Of a stretch of 40,718 bases of DNA, positions 17,216-23,378 are shown one piece after another. The stretch's first letter is position 1; every line of letters starts with the position of its first letter. Under the pieces are notes generated by a model. The model had not been told where the DNA came from, made no database searches, and was given only the letters and a program-made list of their open reading frames with translations. The stretch is taken from positions 1 through 40,718 of IMG/VR virus record IMGVR_UViG_3300045885_000294; one strand, written 5' to 3'. The translations under genes were made by a program, and so were the position numbers. The DNA comes from a virus.

Positions 17216-17488
17216 GTGGCGCTGCTACCTGCAGGAAAGCTGCTCGTCCTCCAGGGCTACACGGTGGACCCGGCCGCGAACGGTATCCAGCTGCACTTCG
17301 TCTGCAGCGACCCCGGTCCGGGGCTGCCCACTGACTATTACCTGTTCATGCCGCACGACGAGCTCGAGGGCGCGACGAACCTGACGCAGCTGCGGACGCT
17401 GATTAACGGGCGCATTGACAGGTATATCGGGACGGACGCGGTGATTGACCGTGTGAACCAGATAACCGGGGAGACGTTCACGGTATGA
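17216..17488 (+). CDS. Hypothetical structural-operon protein
   Basis: 90 residues, GTG start 3 bases after the orphaned tail-gene stop, showing that this gene originally followed the tail gene directly. An alpha/beta pattern is visible: LVLQGYTVDPAANGIQLHFVCSD then a helix (NLTQLRTLINGRIDRYIG). Overlaps the next ATG by 4 bases. No family recognised. Confidence 0.65.
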   Translation: MALLPAGKLLVLQGYTVDPAANGIQLHFVCSDPGPGLPTDYYLFMPHDELEGATNLTQLRTLINGRIDRYIGTDAVIDRVNQITGETFTV

Positions 17489-18021
17489 GCGACTGGCCTG
17501 CGCCGACCTCGTATACCGGGCTGGAGGGCGGCTTCTACTCAACAGCGATGGCTTTGGCCTGCCTCAATGGGGTCGCGCCGACCAGTACTGCTTGGCCTTC
17601 GGCCAACCACGCCTTCTATATCCCCTGGCGCGTTCCCGTCCCGGTAACCGTCTACAAAATGGCGACTGGCTCAGGGGCGACGACGGGAAGCAACAACTTT
17701 GATGTCGGCATTTACGACTGCTTCGGCAACCGCCTGGTGAGTAGCGGCGCGACGGCAAAGGGTAACAGCGTCGAGCACATCATCGACGTGACGGACACGC
17801 GCATCGGGCCGGGACTGTATTACCTGGCGATGTCGGCGGACAACACGGGTAATTACGTGATGGTCACGCCGGCCGGCACGTCGCCTGTTCCGCTCCAAAA
17901 GGTGAGGCTGTACGGCGTCCTCCAGCAGGCATCGGCCTACACACTGCCGAATCCGGCGACGTTCGCAGCCTCGACACAAGTAACAATTCCATCCGTTAGC
18001 GTCTGGTTCAGGTACTACTGA
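17485..18021 (+). CDS. Beta-rich surface/fibre protein, paralogue A
   Basis: 178 residues, ATG overlapping the previous stop. It shares an extended pattern with the next gene: YxPWR..., a GAT-x-x-GS/GN-x-x-DVGIYD motif, LVSSG.TA, a TDT..GPG.YYLA block and a LPNP...C-terminal section. Such sequences suggest a jelly-roll binding domain on the tail. Compared with its paralogue it has lost or changed much of the interior, so the pair is old. Confidence 0.65.
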   Translation: MSDWPAPTSYTGLEGGFYSTAMALACLNGVAPTSTAWPSANHAFYIPWRVPVPVTVYKMATGSGATTGSNNFDVGIYDCFGNRLVSSGATAKGNSVEHIIDVTDTRIGPGLYYLAMSADNTGNYVMVTPAGTSPVPLQKVRLYGVLQQASAYTLPNPATFAASTQVTIPSVSVWFRYY

Positions 18022-18022
18022 G

Positions 18023-18577
18023 ATGGACTGGCCCAATGTCGCTCTCCCGCCACCGGCAATCCTAACGCCGTACAGCCTGGACACGATGGGCCTTGCAGTA
18101 GGAGCCGGCACGGCAGGAAATGATCTCGGCAGCGCGGCATCGGGCTCCTGGTCGGTCAACAACAAGGCGTATTTCTACCCGTTCCGGCTCCAGTCCCATG
18201 CGGTTGCTTATCAACTGCTTTTCTGGGTAGGTGCCACATCATCCGGCAACATCGACGTTGGTATCTACGACTCGCAAAAGAATCTGGTTGTTTCGTCGGG
18301 CTCTACGGCGATGAGTGCCACCGTTAACACCGTGCAGGAACTTAACATCACGGACACCGCGCTGCCGCCCGGCGACTACCTGCTGGCGGGCGCATGTTCC
18401 ACCACGGGCGGAACGTGCTTTCGAGTTGCCTCAAACGACGAATTGGCCCTAGCGTCCTATCCCGTTTACGAGCAGACTTTGGCGCTTGCGTTACCTAACC
18501 CCTGTACGCCTGTGGCTTGCACGGACACTGCGCCGATGCGCTGGGTAATCGGCATCCAGTTCGTGCCCACGTTCTAG
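18023..18577 (+). CDS. Beta-rich surface/fibre protein, paralogue B
   Basis: 184 residues, ATG 1 base after the preceding stop. Clearly related to the gene before it (FYPFRLQ..., GATSSGNIDVGIYD, LVVSSGSTA, DTALPPGDYLLAG, ALPNP). Cysteines CTPVAC and ACSTTGGTC might form disulfides or bind metal. Tandem divergence of receptor-binding modules is the simplest explanation; its target is unknown. Confidence 0.65.
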   Translation: MDWPNVALPPPAILTPYSLDTMGLAVGAGTAGNDLGSAASGSWSVNNKAYFYPFRLQSHAVAYQLLFWVGATSSGNIDVGIYDSQKNLVVSSGSTAMSATVNTVQELNITDTALPPGDYLLAGACSTTGGTCFRVASNDELALASYPVYEQTLALALPNPCTPVACTDTAPMRWVIGIQFVPTF

Positions 18578-18586
18578 GAGCCTGCG

Positions 18587-18940
18587 ATGACGCTCTCCGC
18601 TCATGCCACCGGCACCCAGACCGCGACGGGCGGCGGCGTCGAGGACTTCCTGAGCTCGCCGAATGTCGCCGGCACGTTCCAGCTCTACGTGGACACTAAC
18701 GCGATGGTGGCGGGCGACGTGCTGGAGCTAAAGGTGTATTGCATGGTGCTCACGGGCGGGACGCAGCGGGTGGCCTACTACCAGCGTTATGAAGGCGCGC
18801 AGCCGACGAACGACCTGATAAAGGTCAGCGTGCCGATCTCCACGGAGTTGGCGGAGACGAACGGCTTGCGCTTCTCGCTCACGCAGTCGGGCGCGGGTAC
18901 CGACAAGAACTATCCCTGGAAGCTGCTCCGCTGGACGTGA
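18587..18940 (+). CDS. Beta-rich tail-associated protein
   Basis: 117 residues, ribosome site TAGGAG overlapping the previous stop. A short beta-sandwich-like protein with TFQLYVDTNAMVAGDVLELKVYC, a pattern seen in several small phage tail-operon proteins, and a C-terminal region LRFSLTQSGAGTDKNYPWKLLR. No membrane segment. Role inferred only from its place in the fibre block. Confidence 0.6.
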   Translation: MTLSAHATGTQTATGGGVEDFLSSPNVAGTFQLYVDTNAMVAGDVLELKVYCMVLTGGTQRVAYYQRYEGAQPTNDLIKVSVPISTELAETNGLRFSLTQSGAGTDKNYPWKLLRWT

Positions 18941-18945
18941 CCTAG

Positions 18946-20292
18946 ATGGCCGCTCCCGGCATCCGCCACATCGAGATCCTGCTGCCGACGGCGGCAGGGA
19001 TTACGGAGACCATCTCTCCCGGCGGGACGCTGACGACTGCCGGGGCGCTGACCGTCAAGGCCCAGCAGCGAGCCGGCCTGGGCGGGACGCTCAGCTCTGC
19101 AGGTTCCCTGGTCCGCAAGGCGACGCAGGCGCTTGCCGGCACGCTGACCTCGAGCGGCGCGCTGGTCCGCAAGGCGACGCAGTCCCTGGCGGGGTCGCTC
19201 GCGACGGCGGGCAGCCTGATCGTTTCGCGCGTGGTCACGCAGACCGGCGGCGGCACGTTGACCACGGCCGGCGCGCTGGCGGCGAAGGTCCTGCAGGTCT
19301 ACGCGGGCACGCTCTCGACGTCGGGCGCTCTCGTCCTCGAGGCGGGCAAGGCGCTCGGCGGCACGCTGACCAGCGCTGGCGCTGTCGCCCTGCGCGTCCA
19401 GGCGGCGTTCTCAGGCACGCTCGGCACGGCGGGCAGTCTGACCGCCTCGCGGGTGCAGCGCATCGCCCTGGACGGCACGCTGGGCACCGCCGGCAGCCTG
19501 GCCGTCGAGGTCGCGCGCAGCCTGGCCGGGACGCTCGGGACGGCAGGGACGCTGGCGACCGATATCCAAAAGGCGCTCGCTGGCACGCTGGCCTCGAGCG
19601 GCTCGCTAGTCCGGCGGACCTCCAGGACGTTAGCCGGCACGCTGAGCACGAACGGCACACTCGCCGTCCGCGTGACGCAGAGCCTGGCAGGAACCCTCGC
19701 GACGTCCGGCGCGCTCGAAGTCCAGAAGCTGACCGGCATTTTCCACCAGGACGCAGCCGGCACGTTCAGCACTAACGGTTCGCTTGCCTGGAGAGTCCTG
19801 CAGGGATTAGGCGGGACGCTCGCTACGGCTGGAAGCCTGACGCGCCGCCTGGACCTGCATCTGGCGTTCTCCGGCACGCTTGGGCTGGCCGGCGACTTAG
19901 TGCGTCGGCTGGATCTCCATCTCAGCTTTGCCGGCACGCTGGCGACGGCCGGCTCCGTCATCCTCTCGCGCGTCCAGGGACTTGCCGTGGGAGGGACGCT
20001 GGCGACGGCCGGCGCGCTCGTCGTCTCCCGTGTCACCGCGCTCCAGGTCAGCGGCACGCTCGGGCTGGCCGGCGAGGCGACGCTGGTTGAGCCGGAGATA
20101 AGCAACCCTGCGCCGCCGGTCCTCCTCGAGGCCAGCTACCTGCCGCTCCTGGAGCTTGCCGCGGCGCATACTGCGACCATCAACCTGCAGGGACGGCTGA
20201 CGCCTACGATCGCACTCCCGGCCAGCTACGAGCCGGAGGAACTACACGCCGGCAGCGCGGGAATTCTGGAGCTTACAGGGAGTTACGGGTAA
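18946..20292 (+). CDS. Repetitive structural protein with 19 GTL-x-x-(A/S/N)G-x-L repeats
   Basis: 448 residues. From about residue 26 to 375 the protein is 19 imperfect repeats of 17-23 residues with core (A/G/S)GTL-(T/S/A/G)-(T/S)-(A/S/N)G-(S/A/T)L, separated by short spacers such as VRKATQSL. The regular GTL..AG.L rhythm suggests a beta-solenoid or stacked beta-hairpins. The last 70 residues are different (repeated LEASYLPLLEL / LPASYEPEEL / LELTGSYG), probably a cap or attachment. It probably forms an elongated fibre or spike. It ends overlapping the next gene (TAATG). Confidence 0.75.
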   Translation: MAAPGIRHIEILLPTAAGITETISPGGTLTTAGALTVKAQQRAGLGGTLSSAGSLVRKATQALAGTLTSSGALVRKATQSLAGSLATAGSLIVSRVVTQTGGGTLTTAGALAAKVLQVYAGTLSTSGALVLEAGKALGGTLTSAGAVALRVQAAFSGTLGTAGSLTASRVQRIALDGTLGTAGSLAVEVARSLAGTLGTAGTLATDIQKALAGTLASSGSLVRRTSRTLAGTLSTNGTLAVRVTQSLAGTLATSGALEVQKLTGIFHQDAAGTFSTNGSLAWRVLQGLGGTLATAGSLTRRLDLHLAFSGTLGLAGDLVRRLDLHLSFAGTLATAGSVILSRVQGLAVGGTLATAGALVVSRVTALQVSGTLGLAGEATLVEPEISNPAPPVLLEASYLPLLELAAAHTATINLQGRLTPTIALPASYEPEELHAGSAGILELTGSYG

Positions 20293-20636
20293 TGGCAGAG
20301 CAGGCGGATATCACGGCGGATGACGGCTGGTTCATCGGCGAGGACAAGACGCTCGAGTTTACGGTCCTGGAGGCGGACGGCTCGGCGCAGGACCTGAGCG
20401 GCTGGGCGATCGAGTGGGTGTTGAGGCGGGAGCCTGGCGGCAGCGCGCTCGTGACCAAGGAGGTCGGTTCCGGAATAACCGTCTCGACGCCGGCGAGCGG
20501 CGTCCTGCAGGTTGCGGTGGCCGACGTCGACACGGACCCGCTGCCGGCCGGCCGGTACTGGCACGCGCTGCGCCGGGCGGACAGCGGCACCGAGGCGGTC
20601 CTGGCCTACGGGCAGGTGGCGCTGCGGGCCCGCTAG
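20292..20636 (+). CDS. BppU-like N-terminal / Ig-like tail protein
   Basis: 114 residues, ATG overlapping the stop of the repeat protein. The pattern DKTLEFTVLEADGSAQDLSGWAIEW...VLRREPGG and later PAGRYWHALRRAD matches small phage beta-domain proteins related to the N-terminal part of upper-baseplate proteins. It is the last structural gene before a promoter at 20653. Confidence 0.65.
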   Translation: MAEQADITADDGWFIGEDKTLEFTVLEADGSAQDLSGWAIEWVLRREPGGSALVTKEVGSGITVSTPASGVLQVAVADVDTDPLPAGRYWHALRRADSGTEAVLAYGQVALRAR

Positions 20637-20652
20637 CCGCTGGATTGCCTGC

Positions 20653-20661
20653 TGGTATAAT
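20653..20661 (+). promoter_or_regulatory. Extended -10 promoter for the second lysin unit
   Basis: TGGTATAAT: a perfect TATAAT preceded by the TG of an extended -10 element, 17 bases after the stop of the last structural gene. No good -35 is visible at 17-18 bases. The expected start is near 20668, giving a leader containing the hairpin at 20694-20718. Confidence 0.6.
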
Positions 20662-20693
20662 CCGCGCGGTGGCTTAGCCATTTGCCGGTGCAG

Positions 20694-20718
20694 GGGCGGG
20701 TAGTGCGAGTACCCGCCC
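20694..20718 (+). promoter_or_regulatory. Perfect 9-bp stem-loop in the leader
   Basis: GGGCGGGTA, a 7-base loop, then TACCCGCCC. No T-run follows, so it is not a standard intrinsic terminator. It sits between the extended -10 promoter and the small ORF and lysin start, where it could stabilise the transcript or modulate translation. Confidence 0.6.
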
Positions 20719-20751
20719 ACTGCGTTGCACCAGAAGGGAGTGAGCCTTCCG

Positions 20752-20826
20752 ATGCCCGTTGATCTCATCACCACAGGAGCGGGCGGGGCAATGCCCTGGC
20801 CGCTGAATTCCGGAGGCGGAGGCTAG
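20752..20826 (+). CDS. Possible 24-residue leader peptide
   Basis: ATG with AAGGGAG about 13 bases upstream, ending 13 bases before the lysin start. The product is MPVDLITTGAGG... with a glycine-rich end. It may be a genuine small protein or an upstream ORF that couples translation to the lysin. Support is weak, from position and a ribosome site only. Confidence 0.35.
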   Translation: MPVDLITTGAGGAMPWPLNSGGGG

Positions 20827-20839
20827 CAGAGCCTCGCCT

Positions 20840-21418
20840 TTGCTGAGGAAATTCGCCCCGCTGGGCTTGCCGGCGGGAATGGTGGGCTTTGCCCTTGTGT
20901 TCATGGCCGTGTACGCAGCGCGGCCGGCAGAGTCTCCTCCCCGGGCCGTCCCCGGGCACATTGCGCAGGACGCCGCCCAACCGTCGACGACGCCCTGGCC
21001 GTCGTTGCTGACGGACGAGCGCGCAGCCAGGCCGCCGCAGGGACTGCTGAAGGTGGCGACCTGGACGCCTACTCCGACGGCTACACCGACGCCCACGGCA
21101 ACTCCAACACCGGAGCCGACGTGGACGCCGGAGCCCGTGTACGTCTACGAGGAGCCGGAGTACGTGGCGCCAGCGCCGTCAGGGGACTGGCAGATTGCCG
21201 TCTGCTCGCTGGCCTGGTCCTGCAGCGAGGCGCTCTACGTCATAGCGCACGAGTCCGGCGGCAACATGTGGGCGACAAACCCGAGCTCAGGCGCCTGTGG
21301 GCTATTCCAGCTGCTGCCTTGCCCCGGCTACGACCTGCAGACGCAGCTGGCCGGAGCCTGGGCCAAGTACGTGGATGGCGGCTATTCGTTCTGGAGACAT
21401 TGGTTCCAATGGTGGTGA
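20840..21418 (+). CDS. Secreted or membrane-anchored lysozyme-like (SLT-type) lysin
   Basis: 192 residues from TTG 20840; ATG 20879 with GGCGGG upstream is an alternative. Residues 10-28 form a hydrophobic signal anchor. Residues 75-110 are a Thr/Pro linker with TPT repeats and EP pairs. Residues 120-192 are a compact lysozyme/transglycosylase-like domain: CSEALYVIAHESGG (probable catalytic Glu in HES), NPSSGACGLFQLLP and a terminal WAKYVDGGYSFWRHWFQWW. It should cut peptidoglycan from outside the membrane, unlike the cytoplasmic GH25 enzyme. It might aid lysis, virion entry or cell-wall remodelling in lysogens. The linker type is common in Chloroflexota secreted proteins. Confidence 0.75.
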   Translation: MLRKFAPLGLPAGMVGFALVFMAVYAARPAESPPRAVPGHIAQDAAQPSTTPWPSLLTDERAARPPQGLLKVATWTPTPTATPTPTATPTPEPTWTPEPVYVYEEPEYVAPAPSGDWQIAVCSLAWSCSEALYVIAHESGGNMWATNPSSGACGLFQLLPCPGYDLQTQLAGAWAKYVDGGYSFWRHWFQWW

Positions 21419-21433
21419 GAACCTGAAGGGCGG

Positions 21434-21916
21434 TCAGCCTGCATCGTCGAAGAGCGCCCGTGCTTCCGCCATCATCTCCGTCGCATCATCCAGCAACTCG
21501 CCGCTGAGGTTGATGTCCTCCACCGTGCCGCCCGGCTCGAGGCCGGTCTGGAGGGCGGCCATCGATAGGTCCAGCGTGGCGACCGCTTCCTCGATTGCCG
21601 TGTCCGCTTCCTCAAATTCAGGCAAGTCCGGCTCCAGGGCGCTGACTACTCCGGTCTGAGCGGAGACTTCCTGAGCCTTGGCAAGCAGGTCATTTACTGC
21701 CTGGTCAGGATCCTCAGCACTGGCGATATCGCTGGCCATCTCATCCACGTCGTTCATCAGGTCGCTGAGCGTGTCCAGCTCCTCTTCCATCTGTTCCTGG
21801 TAAGACGAGGCGGCGGAGTCGTCACTGTCGGCGCTGCTATCGTCGTCGTCGCTGCTGCAGGCTGCCCCGAATAGAGTGAGGCCTAGAATCACGGTGCCCA
21901 AAATAGAAATGCGCAT
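21434..21916 (-). CDS. Lipoprotein, probable lysogenic-conversion gene
   Basis: 160 residues, ATG with AGAGGAGATG upstream. A signal peptide with lipobox (LFGAAC, Cys at residue 20) is followed by an Asp/Ser tract (SSDDDDSS...) and then long acidic helices likely to form a helical bundle. It is leftward in an otherwise rightward region, separated from the lysin by only 15 bases, and downstream of the RHH gene. Surface lipoproteins carried by prophages often block superinfection by related phages; that role is inferred here. Confidence 0.75.
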   Translation of the reverse strand: MRISILGTVILGLTLFGAACSSDDDDSSADSDDSAASSYQEQMEEELDTLSDLMNDVDEMASDIASAEDPDQAVNDLLAKAQEVSAQTGVVSALEPDLPEFEEADTAIEEAVATLDLSMAALQTGLEPGGTVEDINLSGELLDDATEMMAEARALFDDAG

Positions 21917-21958
21917 ATCTCATCTCCTCTGAGAAATAGGGTTGGGGGGAATGGGGCC

Positions 21959-22168
21959 TCAGCCGGTGACGGTCTGGAGGCCGAGGGTTTCCAGTTCGGC
22001 CTGGAGGGCGCCGTTGCCGGCGTCGGCCTGCTGGCGCGCTATCTGGTGCAACTGCACCAGCCGCTCGAGGTAACGGCCGACGGTGAGGCCGCGAACGGCG
22101 GCGGCGTGTTTGATTTCCTCGACAGCGTCGCTATCGATGTTGCGGACATTGAGCGTGGTGTCGGACAT
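21959..22168 (-). CDS. Ribbon-helix-helix DNA-binding protein
   Basis: 69 residues, ATG with AAGGAG 8 bases upstream. The N-terminus has the RHH pattern: a short strand (TTLNVRNID) and two helices (SDAVEEIKHAAAVRGLTVGRYLERLVQ). Such proteins are antitoxins or small transcription factors; no toxin gene is beside it. Upstream are two CAGGATA repeats spaced 10 bp, likely its own operator, suggesting it controls this leftward unit including the lipoprotein. Confidence 0.75.
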   Translation of the reverse strand: MSDTTLNVRNIDSDAVEEIKHAAAVRGLTVGRYLERLVQLHQIARQQADAGNGALQAELETLGLQTVTG

Positions 22169-22203
22169 GGCGGCTCCTTGCTCTTGTTATCCCAAGGCTA
22201 CAT

Positions 22204-22220
22204 CAGGATACCGCAGGATA
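22204..22220. promoter_or_regulatory. Direct repeat CAGGATA x2, putative RHH operator
   Basis: CAGGATA at 22204-22210 and 22214-22220, spaced by one helical turn and 36 bases upstream of the leftward RHH gene. RHH dimers commonly bind such phased short repeats. Assignment to this protein is inferred. Confidence 0.4.
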
Positions 22221-22275
22221 GCAAGGCGAGCACGCGGCCGTGTCAATCAGGCGACACCGGCTGTCGCGAGATAGG

Positions 22276-22311
22276 TGCTATAGTGCCCCTGCTGTACAGA
22301 ACAAGCGTTCT
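22276..22311 (+). promoter_or_regulatory. LexA-type box over an extended -10 promoter
   Basis: TGC-TATAGT (22276-22284) is an extended -10; a start near 22291 is expected. Just downstream, 22298-22311 reads AGAAC AAGC GTTCT, a perfect 5-bp inverted repeat containing GAAC-N4-GTTC, the LexA box form of Gram-positive bacteria and Dehalococcoides. LexA there should block the promoter until DNA damage. The transcript runs into the small gene at 22333 and antisense to the repressor gene. Confidence 0.7.
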
Positions 22312-22332
22312 AAGGAACGTGAGGGAGGGATA

Positions 22333-22542
22333 GTGGCCGAGCGAACGTACGTCGTCATCGTGAAGTCCTCAGACCGGCGGCGCCTGAAGCGCGACCTGTC
22401 GCTCTGCGGCCAGATTGTCTTGGGGCCTGCGTACCTTCCTGCTCGCGCCGAAACACGAGTAATTGCGTGTGTACAAGCAAGTACTCCTGATCGTCGGGGT
22501 CCAGCCGCAGATAGTAGTCGAGAAATTCCGGGGGCAGCTTAG
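22333..22542 (+). CDS. Putative SOS-induced antirepressor-type small protein
   Basis: 69 residues, GTG start with GAGGGAGGG a few bases upstream. The front (ERTYVVIVKSSDRRRLKRDL) is strand-then-basic-helix and looks protein-like. From 22355 it overlaps the C-terminal part of the convergent repressor gene on the opposite strand, so its second half may be constrained by that overlap. It is driven by the LexA-box promoter. By analogy with phage 186 Tum it might inactivate the repressor, or the transcript might interfere with repressor expression. Its family is not recognised. Confidence 0.5.
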   Translation: MAERTYVVIVKSSDRRRLKRDLSLCGQIVLGPAYLPARAETRVIACVQASTPDRRGPAADSSREIPGAA

Positions 22543-22774
22543 CGCCTGGATCGAGGTCGAGCTTTACGTCGAGGACAAGCTCGAACAGGCGCGACTTCGA
22601 CAGCCCGAGCTGATCGCCCAGCGCGACGATCTGATCCATGTCCGGACGGAGCTTCCCGACCTCCCACCGGCTGAGAATCGAACGGTCGACGCCCAGGCGC
22701 TCCGCAAGTTGCTCCTGCGTGAGCCTCCGTTGAACACGGGCCTGGCGGACGTAGCGGCCGAAATCCTCGAGCAC
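22355..22774 (-). CDS. HTH XRE-family immunity repressor (CI-like)
   Basis: 139 residues, start GTG 22774. A classic helix-turn-helix lies at about residues 17-50 (RLTQEQLAERLGVDRSILSRWEVGK). The middle (EFLDYYLRLDPDDQEYLLVHTQLL) is helical and probably an oligomerisation domain; there is no LexA-like self-cleavage domain. That fits a need for a separate SOS-induced antirepressor. The last 25 residues are Arg/Gly-rich and low complexity. It faces the rightward early operon across an 84-base control region with GTGCAC sites. Confidence 0.85.
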   Translation of the reverse strand: MLEDFGRYVRQARVQRRLTQEQLAERLGVDRSILSRWEVGKLRPDMDQIVALGDQLGLSKSRLFELVLDVKLDLDPGAKLPPEFLDYYLRLDPDDQEYLLVHTQLLVFRREQEGTQAPRQSGRRATGRASGAAGLRTSR

Positions 22775-22782
22775 CAGAAAAG

Positions 22783-22811
22783 ATTATGTGCGCTGTGTGC
22801 ACTCCGCTCGA
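22783..22811 (-). promoter_or_regulatory. Repressor promoter, probably leaderless
   Basis: On the minus strand a CATAAT -10 (22783-22788) lies 9-14 bases before the GTG at 22774, with a weak -35 (TCGAGC, 22806-22811) at 17-bp spacing. The predicted start is about 22776, so the mRNA would begin at or within two bases of the start codon. A GTGCAC operator-like site (22797) lies in the spacer, suggesting autoregulation. Confidence 0.5.
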
Positions 22812-22858
22812 AAGATGAGGGTTGACAGCGCGGACGCACCGTGCACATACTCGTGCAC
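22797..22858. promoter_or_regulatory. Three GTGCAC operator-like palindromes
   Basis: GTGCAC occurs at 22797-22802, 22841-22846 and 22853-22858, with a near copy (GTGCGC) at 22788. One lies in the repressor promoter and two flank the -10 of the early promoter (12 bp apart). This is the layout of repressor or Cro operators that block divergent promoters. Binding is not proven. Confidence 0.55.
22822..22851 (+). promoter_or_regulatory. Early rightward promoter (PR-like), probably leaderless
   Basis: Perfect TTGACA (22822-22827), 18-base spacer, then CATACT (22846-22851, 4 of 6 matches). A start seven bases later falls on 22858, and the ATG of the first early gene is at 22859, so the transcript should be leaderless. 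Confidence 0.65.
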
Positions 22859-23095
22859 ATGGCACACGGTACCAAGACGGCCGGGCACCTGTCGGCGGCG
22901 GACTCGACTCCGAAGGGCGTCCGGCTGCCGAAGTGGCTCTGGGCCGCGATCGATGCTGAGGCGGCCGCTCTGCAGATGACCCGTAACGAGATACTGTTCC
23001 TGCGCCTGCGGCAGGTTTTTCCTGTGCCCGCTGATGTGCAGAGCAAGCCCGCAGTCGTGTTAAATGCGAACACCATCGACATGGAGCTCGTTTGA
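22859..23095 (+). CDS. Cro-like ribbon-helix-helix regulator
   Basis: 78 residues from ATG 22859, picked over upstream GTGs at 22841 and 22853 because those lie inside the operator and promoter. The segment GVRLPKWLWAAIDAEAAALQMTRNEILFLRLRQV is a strand plus two helices like an RHH/Arc-type DNA-binding domain. First gene of the rightward early operon opposite the repressor, the usual place for a Cro function. Stop overlaps the next ATG (TGATG). Confidence 0.65.
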   Translation: MAHGTKTAGHLSAADSTPKGVRLPKWLWAAIDAEAAALQMTRNEILFLRLRQVFPVPADVQSKPAVVLNANTIDMELV

Positions 23096-23340
23096 TGCCG
23101 CGGATCAGCAGGGAGGACCTGCAGACGCGGCTGGAAGGCCTCCGCGAGCGCGCCCACCTGGACCTGGCCTTCGCGATGGAGAGCTACCGGGAAACGATGA
23201 ACGAGACGGACAGCCTGTGGAGCCTGCTCCTGGGCGAGGAACCTCCGGCGAGCCGGCTGAAATCGCTCACTGGTAAGGCCACGACGCAGGCGACGTCCCG
23301 GCAGCTGCCCCTGGCGAGGGCGCTCGAGGAGAGCGCATGA
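23095..23340 (+). CDS. Hypothetical early protein
   Basis: 81 residues, ATG overlapping the preceding stop. Helical and charged (ISREDLQTRLEGLRERAHLDLAFAMESYRET...), with a short possible coiled coil in the first 45 residues and a basic, Ser/Thr-rich end. No known motif. Operon context suggests a small regulatory or replication-accessory protein. Confidence 0.6.
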   Translation: MPRISREDLQTRLEGLRERAHLDLAFAMESYRETMNETDSLWSLLLGEEPPASRLKSLTGKATTQATSRQLPLARALEESA

Positions 23341-23378
23341 GAGTCCCGGCCTGACAGCGGGGCAGTGCCCTGAGTGCG

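Noticed and set aside
20694-20718. Intrinsic terminator
   Set aside because: Perfect stem but no following T-run, and it lies downstream of a promoter within a leader.
22463-22825. Rightward ORF antisense to the repressor
   Set aside because: Mirrors the repressor HTH coding sequence; no ribosome site or protein-like composition.
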